Assembly: GCF_037975245.1 (NCBI RefSeq)
Contig: NC_092568.1
Span: forward strand, 13,727,501 to 13,791,500
Direction: 5' to 3'
Source of the DNA: Apostichopus japonicus
Taxonomy: Eukaryota; Echinodermata; Holothuroidea; Aspidochirotida; Stichopodidae
Length of the DNA: 64,000 bases
Part shown: positions 1-10,850 of the stretch, piece by piece
How positions within the stretch are numbered: the first letter of the stretch is position 1
Layout: the number at the start of each line of letters is the position of its first letter
Program-made: the position numbers and the translations under genes
Notes under the pieces: generated by a model
The model's input: only the letters and a program-made list of their open reading frames with translations
Told to the model about the DNA's origin: nothing
Database searches by the model: none

Positions 1-39
1 CATAGATACTTGGATTAGACCCACAGACAGGCTTATTGA

Positions 40-228
40 GAACCCTTGATTTATATTGAGGGAAATACAGGACATAAACCAGTGGAAAATAAAATGAACA
101 TTCAAGCACTAATGACTGCTTGTTGTCCTCTTGAGACTTGCTCAAGTCGTCAGTATAGTGTTTCAAGAAGTATGAGAACCGTCCTCCAAAAAGAGAATGA
201 GTTTTCAGTTAGCTCTCTAGGAATGTGA
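40..228 (+). CDS. Possible last exon of an upstream gene (unrecognised)
   Basis: An open frame runs from a TGA at 37-39 to a TGA at 226-228. An AG dinucleotide at 39-40 could be a splice acceptor, which would make this the 3' terminal coding exon of a gene entering from the left. The roughly 60 residues are serine-, threonine- and charge-rich, with a phosphorylation-like run SSRQYSVSRSMRTVLQKENE, and look like the disordered tail of a cytoplasmic or nuclear protein. An AATAAA hexamer at about 683 could end a 3' UTR. I do not recognise the protein. It could equally be a chance frame; there is no upstream sequence to test the splice. Confidence 0.22.
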   Translation, partial: EPLIYIEGNTGHKPVENKMNIQALMTACCPLETCSSRQYSVSRSMRTVLQKENEFSVSSLGM

Positions 229-3120
229 TTCTTTATCAGCATCTTCATTACATAATGGTTGTGGTTACTTGGAATGTTTAGTTACAGCTCATAAATTCTC
301 TTACGAAGTCACAGGAGGCCAGGTCTGTTTTTATTTAAAAAATGTCTCTTTATTGACAAATTAACAAGACAAATTGACATATTAAGATTTTTTTTCAATA
401 TGATTAGAAAGGTTAATTTTGTTGAAAAACATTCAATAATTATTTTGTGGTACAGAATGTACAGAGGACTCAATTTGTCAGAAAGTTTAAGGTAATTTTG
501 CATTTAGTTCCCTGACATCTAAGACATGTCCCACTGTACCTCAAAGTTTGTGCCCCATCCCTTCCTGTTGTATTACAAAGTGGACACTGTAATATTAAAT
601 GTTGGTGTCTCTAAAAGGGCACATGTGTTTTATGTTTTATTTTTTCCTCTGAAGTACTGGTTCATATGTGCAAATGACCTCTGAAATAAAAACTTATTTT
701 CAAATTATTTTTTTGAATTGTCTTGTAAAATGCAGCAAGTGCTGCGTGGTGTCTCTATTGTGTGAGGCATTCATTGTGTGATTATTTGCGTGAGATGTTG
801 AGTGGTTAACCCTTCCTTTTGTGGGCCTCTGAGTATATGGTCTTTTTTGTGTGAAATATTTACAGTATATGCTATTTCCCTGGTGAAGCATACATTATGT
901 GGGCTTTACAGTGTGTACGATATTCACTTTGTCAGATATTATTATCTAAGCTAATCACTTTGTGGGCTATATATTGTGTGTGCTCCTCACTGTGTAAACA
1001 TGTTAGTGCTTAGCGGATCATATATTGGGGTGACACCTCTGCAGTGTACAGGAGTTGTGTGCAATGGTCATGAAGTTGTTTTCTTACTTTTTCTTTGCAG
1101 TTGCCTATGTTTGTGCTTCTTGCCTATAATGGAGACAGGATTTTTTTTTTTTTTTTTTATAAAACCAAAGATTTTTCTTCTTGTATATAGTGTTAAAAAT
1201 GTTTGAAAGTGTGATGGCTAGTTGGCCAAAATCTATAGTATCAAAAATGTTTGAAAGTGTGATGGCTAGTTGGCCAAAATTTTAGCAGCTGTATAAGTTT
1301 GACAAGCATCAGTATTACTTATAAATCTAAGCAAGGTGATTGATACCTTACAAGATATTCCTGTTTTCTACTTAAAGTTGGTAAATAATATTTATTAGAG
1401 AAATTTTTACCAGAACTCCATAAAACTTGTCAACTTTTGTGGCTTGAAGGTTGACATATGTGTGTTTACCTGATTTGTTAAGTAAAATGTTGTTTAGAGT
1501 AAATTTGGTAATATCCATCTACAAATATGATTTTTCAAGAAAAAATGGTAGACATGGATTACTTTGGTGACCATTATTTTTAACATTTCTATTAAATGGT
1601 CTGAAATAATATCATCATTATCCTCTTCATTATAAGTATGTTTCTTTTCTATGTTGTTTTCCCTCAATCCCTTTTGTTTGTTTTTTCTATGTTGCTTTGT
1701 TTTGTATGATAATTTAATGTGTTGCTATGTTGTAGTCCATAAATTAGGTTTGCACGCAGGTCATGTTTTGGTTTTTACGACACACACCTTATAAATATGT
1801 AAACGTTTGGAATGTTCTTGGAAAGAAGTTTATCAATTCATCAGCTCCTCTGATATTACCTCAATACATTCTTTAGTGTTAGCACACAAGCCAAAATATC
1901 CTGTTTGCTTCATATCAACAACAGTACATGTTGGAGTGTAATCAACACTTTGTTCACCAATGGTTTGACATTATTTGTAAACATGGACCTGATAACTTTG
2001 TTGCTTCTGAGGGGATTGTTTAGTGGGCTGTGTTAATCTACTAAAACTTTAAGAAATGATTTATGAAAGACTAGAAATACTACATCAATGTAGCCTCCCA
2101 GGCATTGATATTCAGCAGCAGCAATATTAATGGTATGCCTACAGTAATAACTCTCTTTACTGTAAAGATGAGTGTAGTAGTATGAAAGCAGTGCTTTTAC
2201 TAGACCATCTGCTTCACCTTGCATTACTTAATCAAAGTTTTTACAAGAACCTGCCAAGATATGTTTGTGTATTTATTAGGTATGCTACTAGTATTTAAAC
2301 TTATATTCAGTTTCTGTTGTAGAGACATTGATGAACACACTACGATAACAGTATTTATAGCATATTACAGCTTTTTTTTCAATATCCTTGTTTCATTAAT
2401 AGATATAACATAAAAATAAAAGCAAGAAATAAAATTAACAATAATTGAATTCTGTATGATTCTATTTGTTTTGGTTCACTCTTATGAAAGTTATAGCAAG
2501 TGTTACCGGATTGAAAATGAAGAAATCAAATCTCGGCAGAAAGAATCTGAGACTCAAAATACACAATATAATTCAGACAAATGGAACTTCATTCATATCG
2601 ATCTATCTAGCCTTACTCATTGGTTCTTGAAACGCAACACTACTAAATATTCAGTTGTTTTGAATTGGGTATGATACTTACAGGAAGCCAATGAAGAATC
2701 TTAAGAATTGGGGTGATGTGATCATACCGTTTAGCTCAAGTAATCAGGCGGCCTGCTGTGTTTTGTAGCGATGAAGACGACCTATGAGTGATAATGGCAC
2801 AGACGGCAAAAATGAACTAGAGAGCAATCCATGTACTTGCTGATCTCATCGCCTTTATAATTTGACACTTAGTAGTAGTAGTAGTAAGTTGAGTCTCGTC
2901 TATTCGACATGCTCAGTGATTAACCTCCGCCATGTATCACGATCTTGTGCAAGGTTCATTGCTTCCTCGAAATTGTTAATATTAACGTCCTAAAATTGCG
3001 ACTATATTCTTCCAGGCAAGATAGTCACGGGCCTTCCTACTGGTTAAGCAGTATGTCTCAATGCTCCTCTTAAAGCAACCTTTTCTCTTTGCATCATAAA
3101 ATTTGCTAAAAAGTTTGCCA
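229..3120. other. Gene-poor stretch, possible 3' UTR then repeats
   Basis: No convincing coding frame was found. There is an AATAAA near 683, an 18-nt T run at 1141-1158, a 38-bp direct duplication at 1195-1280 and a short TAG triplet run near 2875. The minus frame at 2033-2224 reads smoothly and contains a run resembling transposase debris, but has no recognisable motif. Confidence 0.4.
1195..1280 (+). repeat. Two-copy direct repeat, 38 bp, period 48
   Basis: The same 38 bases (AAAAATGTTTGAAAGTGTGA, then GGCTAGTTGGCCAAAAT after one T) occur at 1195-1232 and again at 1243-1280, separated by 10 bases. The two copies appear identical, so the duplication is recent. Confidence 0.85.
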
Positions 3121-5348
3121 TTTTTTCACACAGCTAGTTTGAACTTGATCAGACTCACTGTATAGGAGGAGTTCCGAGACACACTTTTCCAACAATTATA
3201 GGCCAATTTGACCTTTGACCTCAATTGACTTTTGTCCTTGACCCTAAACACCAAAATCTATACTATTTTGAATTAGTCTGATTCTTCTGTACATATTGTG
3301 TGGTTTAATGCCTTGGAGTTTCTTCAAATTTGGTATGGTAATATGTGTCTAGTAATTGATTCATGCATATTTATGAGGAGGCGGGGCTGAGCGTTATGTT
3401 TGTAACAAGTTTATGTGCACAATAACTAGATAAGAGAATGATTGATCAATGCCATACTTGGTGGGTGGTCCATAATGAGTTGATAAACCCTACTGATTGG
3501 GTGCTCATATAATGAATATTAATGAGGTCACAGTGTTAAACATTAAAATCCTCAAATTGCAATAACTTAGCAACCACAAGTTGGAGTTTCTTTAAATTGG
3601 TATGGTGATATTGGTATACCACTAAGTTATACATGCTGATGGGTCTCGCAATTGATATGCATAATTATGAGGAGGCGGGGCTGAGCGTTATTTTTGTAAC
3701 AGAAATTTATATGCACAATAACTAGACAAGGGAATGATTGATCAACACTATACTTGGTGGGTGGGTGGTCCATGATGAGTTGATAAACACTATTGATTGT
3801 AGTGCTCATATAATGAATATTAATGAGGTCACAGAGTCAAACGTCAAATCTTCAAATTGCAATAACTAGACAATCATAAGTCACAGTTTCATCAAACGTG
3901 AGTGTGTTTATTGGTAGGTAGCCTGCAAATAGCAAAGTGTGTTGCAATTGATAACGTGTATTAATTAGGTGTGGCTATAAGCATTATTTAGGTTACAAGT
4001 TTTTATGATTAATAACTTCACAAGGCAATTATTGATCTTGCTTCATCATTACATACTTGAAGTGTTCCCTGTTAATCAAATCAATGAGCAACAGCAAGGA
4101 ACCATGAAATGTTTTCATTCTGGTTCATACATGTTGACAAGCAGAAAATGGCTAGAAACCAGTTTATACGTTTCCTGACCTGTGACCTTAGACCTATGAC
4201 ATCATCACGCAGTCACAAGTTTATGTAAGTAGGTACCTTCCCACCAAGTTTGAAATTGACCCGACTTACAGTAGTAAGTACTATTTTACAATTTGTCCTA
4301 TTTTTCTCTACATATCTTATGGTTTAATGCCTTTTTGCAACATTCTGACATGCAGGTAATGGTCACAAATGTTTTTTGGGGATATTTGACCTCTGACCTG
4401 AGATCTATGGTCAGGCACATATTCACCAAGTTTGAACATGATTGGACAAAAACTTTAAGAGGAGCTTGCAACACACTTTTTTCGCACAATTTAGGCCAAT
4501 TTGACCGTCGACCTTCTTTGACCTTGACCCAATAACAACCACATACGTAGTCTGAAAACTTTGTAAACATGATTACTCAAAAAAGTACATAATTGTTGAA
4601 CTTCATACATGGTATGCAGATCCAGCTTGTTGAGTACAAGAACGCCATTGAATTTAGTGGAGGTCGAAGGTCACATGTGGCAACAGGCATCAAAGCCTGA
4701 AAACCTTTTAAACAATATAACTCTAAAATTAAAGCTACCATTTGTTTGTGAATTTCAAATGCTATGATTTTCTTTTCTGTGAACATAGTTTGGTCAAATA
4801 GATAGAACATGCAGTCATCCAGGAAGTGAAATCTATTCAGAAAGTTAATATTCTTGCTTTAAACTGCACTTAAACGGTCTTATCAGTTTTCACCCTCTGA
4901 GCTTCAAGGGGTCAACAGGGTATTTCTAATGGTGCAAACATTAGCTTTAGGGGTCAACAGGTTATCTCAAATGTTCTAAAAATTGGTAATTCTCTCCGTG
5001 ATTTATACTAGATGACTTTTGCTTTGGCAGTATAGGTTGTGAAATTATTTCACAGTGTATAAACAATATCGTGTAACTCTCATTCGTTAATAACAATTAT
5101 TGAAGAGATTTGCTACTGTAGCTCAAAATTGATAAAAGAAAATATCCTTTTATTCATACACCTATGTCTCTATATTTCACACAGCAGACTGGTCTTCTTG
5201 GATATTGAAACATCTTGGAATAAAAATTCTATTATGTAAAATCCTTACAAGTAAATGAGATGGTTGATGCCAACAAGAAAGTGCTACAAATAAGAGCTGG
5301 AAGTCGATGATCTTTCTAGTTCTCCTTGGGACATATTTAACTCACTTG
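3121..5348 (+). repeat. Dispersed AGGTCA/TGACCT-rich repeat family
   Basis: The stretch is built from a degenerate repeat with recurring phrases such as TTTGAACTTGATC, GGCCAATTTGACC, TTTGACCT and AGAAAATGGCTAGAAACCA. The same phrases return at 7130-7520 and 29890-30050, and on the opposite strand sense in the introns of the plus-strand gene. No coding potential was seen; small open frames on both strands at 4293-4570 are by-products. It looks like an old, highly amplified non-autonomous element. Confidence 0.7.
3375..4060 (+). repeat. Tandem repeat, about 294-bp unit, 2+ copies
   Basis: GAGGAGGCGGGGCTGAGCG starts at 3375 and again at 3669. The two units stay alignable throughout, sharing ACTTGGTGGGTGG, GAGTTGATAAAC and TAATGAATATTAATGAGGTC. 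A third, more worn copy begins near 3961. It lies inside the dispersed repeat family and has no coding capacity. Confidence 0.85.
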
Positions 5349-5533
5349 CTCTACATCACTGGCGGATCCAGGGGGGGGGGGGCAAGGGGGGCCATGGCCC
5401 CCCCCCAAAGGTGAGCCAAAAAGTGTTTCCGAACATCCGCTAAATCATATGATTGGAAATTAAAAAAATCGAGAGGAATAGCAGTGGTATAGACTAGTCT
5501 AAACCTTTTCGTTTTCTGGTTTAAAATTAAATG

Positions 5534-6019
5534 CAGAGCTCCCAACTGACCCGCAATTCGCGGGAATTAGACCCGCATTCTAACACCCAAACCCGCTGAC
5601 CCGCACAAGCGTCCGAAAAAACCGCATTGTCTTGTCAAGTATACATAAAAAATTTGCATCAAATTTTGACTTAGCAACCATCATTTCTTTAGCATTTAGC
5701 ATAATAGAGTATAAAACCTCCTTAACAGCATCATTTGAACCTCAAATTAGCCTATAATTCTTTTCATTGGGGCGAGCAGCGAACATTTTCATGCCACGGG
5801 AAAGAATGAATTATCACCTACTATTCAATTTATTGATTTTACACACACAAAAATGCATATTTCTCAGAAAATTTTGGGTGACAAAAGCCTTCTATAAGTG
5901 CCACCATTTTACATGTAGGCATCACCGGGATTCCAAAAAAATTCAATTTATACCCCTCCCCCAGGACGGCGATTCGTGGCATGGACCAGCATTTGCCTTC
6001 TCAAGAGTTGGGAGCTATG
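5534..6019. mobile_element. Nested short TIR element (MITE), 486 bp
   Basis: The left end reads CAGAGCTCCCAACT and the right end AGTTGGGAGCTATG, inverted copies with one mismatch. The direct repeat TAAATG flanks the element at 5528-5533 and 6020-6025. It sits inside the 5357-7056 element and therefore inserted later. Its interior contains CCCGC-rich phrases but no gene. Confidence 0.75.
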
Positions 6020-6546
6020 TAAATGTATGAGCATGAGGATCTACAGTATAACACCATTTTGCAGTTACAGGCTGGTTGTAAGAATTTTTTTTTTGAGAAA
6101 GATGATCCCAACTATAGGCTATAGACCACATTGTCACCCCAACCGCGTCTTCACGCCCCGTAAAAAGTGGAAGCAGTGAGTGTGAGTACCGGTAAGCGTA
6201 ACACAACTTCGTCGTAGGCCAATGACTTGCCTCATTTCAGCCAGTTCTCCAACATACCCTTACTTAGTGGCGGAGCGTCCATATATACAGACAGGGGGCG
6301 GATGCCCCCCCCCCCCTGACGGACTCAAATGGACTGCTGGCGCCCTTTTCAGCTTTTCACTACTTTTTATTTATTCGAGATTATTGACTATTTTATTGCG
6401 CTCTCATATACCTATTGACATTTGTCATATTCTGTTGGTGTAATTTTCCGACAAAATGGCGACGACACCTATTTATTCTCCGTTCATCTGCAAATTAGCA
6501 AGGCCCGGAAAGGGTCATTTCCTGCAATCTAGGGAGTATCTTTACT

Positions 6547-6600
6547 CAAAAATTTTCTGTACGTTCCGCGCCAACCTGTGGTGGCGCTCCGCTTAGATAG
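6547..6600 (-). repeat. Hairpin module, partial copy
   Basis: This is one of five copies in the window of a conserved block of up to about 100 bp. It contains AAAATTTTCTGTACGTTCCG, then a GC-rich hairpin (GCGCCAACC facing GGTGGCGC) and ends GCTTAGATAG. Only the hairpin half is present here. The other copies are at 6781, 10046, 41260 and 43440. Confidence 0.8.
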
Positions 6601-6780
6601 TGTCGAAAGCGTCCCACTGCCCTTACTACACTCAAAAACGTCTTTACGAGTACACTACGAGTAAGAGCTACTCTCTATCGAATATACAAATTACAATGTT
6701 TTTATAGACTTTTACGTGCAATCTGAGAAATTGCAGGCTTGAGACCCATATTTTAGGGCTAGGTATTCTCAGCATAAAAC

Positions 6781-6880
6781 ACTCGGGAAGTGCCGTTTCC
6801 GGCCATCTGGGGGTTTGAAAAAACCCAAAATTTTCTTGTACGCTCCGCGCCAACCGATGGTGGCGCTCCGCTCAGATAGT
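6781..6880 (-). repeat. Hairpin module, full copy
   Basis: This is a full copy of the module. CTCGGGAAGTGCCGTTTCCG comes first, then GGCCATCTGG, AAAATTTTCTTGTACGCTCC, the hairpin GCGCCAACC-GAT-GGTGGCGC and GCTCAGATAG. The minus-strand frame through it begins MARSVQENFG and recurs in the copy at 10046, but that similarity reflects repeat ancestry, not a gene. Confidence 0.85.
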
Positions 6881-7064
6881 CTCCACACATTAGCCCCCCC
6901 CCCCCAATAATTTTTCCGTTCCGCCGCGCCTGTCTGAGGGCATTCAGCAATAGAATGTTCAAAAGGGGAGGGGGCACCCCCTCCTTAGACCCCTCCCCCA
7001 TATCACTCTAATGCCACTTTGGCCCCTCCCAAACAAAGGCCCTGGATCCGCCAGTGCTCTACAT

Positions 7065-7560
7065 TAGTCAGAAAGTTATTTTGAATTAGAGCACATTGTA
7101 CGGCAAGGAATAACAGAGCCAACTGGCTTTCTGGTGATATTTATTGACCTCTGACCTTAAACCTAATGACGCCATCAATCACGCAGGCACGACTTTTTAT
7201 GATCAGGCATCTACCCATCAAGTTTGAACTTGATCGAACTTACGGCCTATGTAGAGTTCGCGACACACCTTTTCGTACAATAATAGGCCAATTTGACCTT
7301 TCACCTAAATTGACCTTGGACTGACTCTAAACACCAAAATATGTCCTATTTTAAAGTTCGTCTCATTCTCCAATGGCTTTTCCCTAAATGTTGACAAGCA
7401 GAAAATGGCTAGAAACCAATTTCAGGCTTCTTGCCCTCTGACTTTAGACATATGACGTCATCAATCACGCAGGCACAACTTGGTCAGGCACCTAGGAGGA
7501 GTTCGCGACACACATTTTAGCTCACTTATCCACAAACTCACTCACTTTCTTACATTTGGG
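7065..7560 (+). repeat. Dispersed AGGTCA/TGACCT-type repeat
   Basis: This shares long phrases with 3121-3300 and 4140-4560, for example AATAGGCCAATTTGACC, ATGACGTCATCAATCACGCA-type text and AGAAAATGGCTAGAAACCA. The hAT-like element at 5357-7056 is inserted into this same family, as its left flank also belongs to it. Confidence 0.7.
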
Positions 7561-8774
7561 GTGGAGAACAATATCTCATCTCCCTATACATTACATGAAG
7601 GGAGATGAGATAATTACAGTAATCTAACCGGGAGGTCGTGGAAGTGCGTGGACGAGCAATCTACATGCGTCTTGAGTAATGTAATGACGTATGCGACCGA
7701 TGTTCCTATTGGAAAGATAATATCTTTTACAAATAGTGTTTATCTGTTTTTCCATATTGAGGTTACTGTCAAACCTAAGTTCCTAACACAATACTATGTA
7801 ATCATAGGAGTTATGATCTCACAAACAAAACCTATGAGCAAGAATACACAACCTTCATTGTCGACTCATCACCATGTAACAGAAAAGTCACCTGCGCAGT
7901 AAAGATGGTGTGTCTGTTTGTGATGCTTTAACTTGCAAGTATGCTATCTTAATTAAGGTGAGTAAAATCTGCAAGTCTCAATTCTTCCAGGTAACATCTT
8001 TGTTAAAACGCCTTTTGTGTTTGATGGAGTTACAATGTGAGCAGATGTTGTAGTGTGTAATCTTGAACAAGCAAATTAAAAAAAACTCTAAAGGAGAAGC
8101 AAGGTGTTTGATTGTTTAATGTATTCCATTGTTTTGTTTTAAATGTTGAATGCAAAAAGTATTGATGTATGCACTGTTTACATTCTCTTTGAAAACATGA
8201 AAGAAAAGAAAGACGGAAAATAAAAGGTTTCTCTGCCTGGCATCCCTTGGTTATGGCACGATGACATCACACATGGACAAAATGGCAGCACAGGGAAGTA
8301 AATAAAGAATAAAACTGGGCGGGCGAATGTAATTTTGATTGCCCATCCAGTGGCTAATTTACTGGTTTGGAACATTGCATTTCTGATATGCCATACATTT
8401 ACACTATCATAGTGATTTCAACAACGTTCAGCAAACAACTGCTTATGCTATTTTTATGAGAAAAATATTGGCAACCAACTCCATGATACTATACCACATG
8501 CTTATGGTAATTTCAAATATATCAATATGCCACATTGACAGCACCACACACACACACACAATAGAAACAAAACGTCGAAATACGTCAACTTGATAGATTG
8601 AAAATAATTTCATGAACGATAAACATGAAAGACCTAGGCCTATATATACTTTAACAAGTATACTTTTATAAATATATAAATACCTATACATTACTCTCAC
8701 AAGCTAGAACGAAGGCTCCCGAAACGGCTATGGTAGGCCATAAGGTAAGTAATTGCTGATTTATTGTCCTTATA
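7561..8774. other. No gene seen
   Basis: AT-rich sequence with a short CA microsatellite near 8548-8562. Open frames on both strands are short and low-complexity. Nothing was recognised. Confidence 0.4.
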
Positions 8775-8988
8775 ATTATTACCGGTATTAATTCTATTTA
8801 ATACCGGCATTAATTCTCAGCCAATAACCATGCAGCTTCATATGCCGGTATTAAATAGAATCAATACCGACATTAAATAGAATTAATACCGGTACAAAAT
8901 AGAATTAATACCGGCACAATATAGAATTAATACCGGCATTAATAAACCAATCACAGCGAATTTTGAAGCTGTTATGCTCTGAGCTAGT

Positions 8989-10347
8989 GTTAATCCAGGG
9001 GCGTATCCAGGGGGGCGCAACAGGCGCGCGCCCCCCCCCTATTGGCCGTCACCAAAAAAAAAAAAAGTTTAGCCAAAAAAAAAAAAAAAAAAATTGATGA
9101 CGACCTTTATGTGAGATGTCGGTGATCGCTCAACCCCCCCCCCCCCTCCCGTATGCTTTATTTTTTGTTTGCCAAAAAAAGGTTCTTGCGAAGTTCGGCG
9201 GCATAATAGTTTTAGAAACATAGATGGTAATTGTGTTTGTATTATCACTATAAACACTAAATGACATGCCAGCCATACTAAATTGTGCATTTTGTGTCCA
9301 TATTTACTGGAAATGTTGCTTAGTATTAAGGTCGAAAAATGGATCACATATGGCCATGGGCGGCGATCCTGGGTGGAGGGGGGATATATCCCCCCATGAA
9401 AATGGGTGGAGGGGATGTAATGCACCATATCCCCCCCCCCCACCAAATGCCAGGGATAAGAATATTTTCATGCCTACATTTATGCATCTTCGTTAATGTA
9501 CGGCTCTTTTTTAGCTTCATTTCTCGCCTACCATAAACGCAGTGCGATCTTTTCAAATAAAGCGTCTTTATAAAGCAAAAATAGTTGACTGTAGGCTTCA
9601 TTGGCCCTATAACAACAAAATGTATTATTGCGCCCACGGTATTGATATAGTACATATATGCACCCTCATAGTATTCATATAGGCCCTATAGTAGGCCTAC
9701 ACACGTACATGTTCCCTCGAACAGCTGAGAATCTCATGTAACCAGGGTAATGCTTAATACACGTTTCACCTGGATGCCCTAGCAATCGGTACCTAGGAAT
9801 GTAACTATGTGTAATTGTGTATTGCATGTGTATAGGCCTATAATAGCCTGCATGAGGCCATTTTCTTCATCGAATAATATAACAGAGCTCTCGAACATTC
9901 TAACGTTGCGCCTGAAACAAGATTGACAGGGGCAATTTTCCCAAAATAACACCCGAAATTAAAAAAAAAATATTTTGGATCCTGATTATGAGATATTTCG
10001 GACATGACATCCCTATTTTAAAGTTGGGTATATGCCGCTTGGAAACCTCGGGAAGTGCCGTTTCCGGCCATCTAGAGGGTTTGTTAATCCCAAAATTTTC
10101 TTGTACGCTTCGCGCCAACTCATGGTGGCGCTACGTTTAGATAGTCAACAAGGTCATATCCCCCCCCCCCACTCGGAAGTACGGATCGCCGCCTATGCAT
10201 ATGACACCATTTTGCATTTCAGCCCTTCTTTGAAAGCAAAATTTTGTACACCCCTCCCCTTAGACCCATCCCCCAGGACGGCGATCATTCATGCCTGGCG
10301 CCCCCCCCCCCCCTATTGGAAAATCCTGGATACGCCCCTGGTTAATC
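8989..10347. mobile_element. hAT-like element nested in the 8775-10850 element
   Basis: The element is 8996-10340 (1,345 bp). TIRs are CAGGGGCGTATCCAGG at the left and its inverse CCTGGATACGCCCCTG at the right. The direct repeat GTTAATC flanks it at 8989-8995 and 10341-10347; one more matching base would give the 8 bp usual for hAT elements. The interior has several long C, G and A runs, shorter inverted segments around 9355-9440, and a hairpin module at 10046-10145. No transposase is present. Confidence 0.85.
10046..10145 (-). repeat. Hairpin module, full copy
   Basis: CTCGGGAAGTGCCGTTTCCG, GGCCATCTAG, AAAATTTTCTTGTACGCTTC, hairpin arms GCGCCAAC and GGTGGCGC, then TTTAGATAG. It is the same order as at 6781, but inside an unrelated TIR element. 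Confidence 0.85.
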
Positions 10348-10351
10348 CCTC

Positions 10352-10642
10352 TTGCTGTTGCGTGAAAGCAGGGCAGTTATTTCTGCTGAAGAAAGCAAAG
10401 TACAACGCAATGGCACGCATGACAGCCAAACTCAATTTCTGCAAGATTTTCGTCGAGAAGCGAAAGATACTTGTAGGTTATTGACAAATGTTGACTCCCA
10501 ATCACAATCCGATGTTTTACCAGTTCGCAATTCTTTGAACCGTTTTGTTAATCTTCGAAGAGCAATGAAGATGGATGAACTAACGGGGCAAGTTTCGCGC
10601 CTGGCGCAAGAGCTGGAAACATGTAAAGAAGCTTGTCAATAA
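10352..10642 (+). CDS. Unrecognised 96-codon frame inside a TIR element
   Basis: The frame runs from an ATG at 10352 to TAA at 10640-10642. The product is hydrophilic with a C-terminal stretch likely to be helical or coiled-coil (about residues 60-94, for example DELTGQVSRLAQELETCKEA). It sits between the right TIR of the outer element (about 10706) and the insertion point of the nested element (10347), so the nested insertion may have cut off its beginning. It could be a leftover of a captured exon or of a transposon protein, or a chance frame. No family recognised. Confidence 0.3.
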   Translation: MLLRESRAVISAEESKVQRNGTHDSQTQFLQDFRREAKDTCRLLTNVDSQSQSDVLPVRNSLNRFVNLRRAMKMDELTGQVSRLAQELETCKEACQ

Positions 10643-10850
10643 TATTGCATATTGTACCGTAGCGCAACTAAAGTTGCAGTGCCAACTAAACAAAGATGGT
10701 CTACTTAATGCCGGTATTAATTCTATTTAATGCCAGTGTTAATACTATTTAATGCCGGTATTAATTCTTTTTAATACTGGCATATGAATCTCCATGGTGA
10801 TTGGCTGAGAATTAATGCCGGTATTAAATAGAATTAATACCGATAACAAT

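Larger units (their letters stand above)
5349..7064. mobile_element. hAT-like TIR element with 8-bp target duplication
   Basis: The element spans 5357-7056 (1,700 bp). It starts CACTGGCGGATCCAGGG and ends with the exact reverse complement CCCTGGATCCGCCAGTG. The flanks are an exact 8-bp direct duplication CTCTACAT at 5349-5356 and 7057-7064, the target size typical of hAT transposons. Just inside the left TIR lies a 12-nt G run. No transposase frame survives, so it is non-autonomous and has absorbed other repeats: a nested 486-bp element at 5534-6019 and two copies of the hairpin module at 6547-6600 and 6781-6880. The small open frames within are not genes. Confidence 0.88.
8775..10850. mobile_element. 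TIR element with repeated ACCGGTATTAAT termini
   Basis: The left end (8775-8945) and right end (about 10706-10850) are inverted copies of each other. Both are made of a repeated roughly 25-bp phrase ATTAATACCGGTATTAATTC/TATTTA, with a shared interior block TTCTCAGCCAAT then CATATGCC. Without the later insertion at 8996-10340 the element is about 730 bp. It is therefore a non-autonomous DNA transposon with multi-copy subterminal repeats, probably transposase binding sites. No clear target duplication was found; the outermost bases ATTATTACCGG and ATTGTTATCGG (complement) still match. A 96-codon frame at 10352-10642 lies in its right half. Confidence 0.8.

Noticed and set aside
4293-4570. Mirror frames of 80-90 codons on both strands
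   Set aside because: Part of the AGGTCA/TGACCT dispersed repeat; other copies have stops in the same places.
9069-9655. Overlapping frames on both strands rich in proline and glycine
   Set aside because: They result from poly-C/poly-G and poly-A tracts of the nested hAT-like element.
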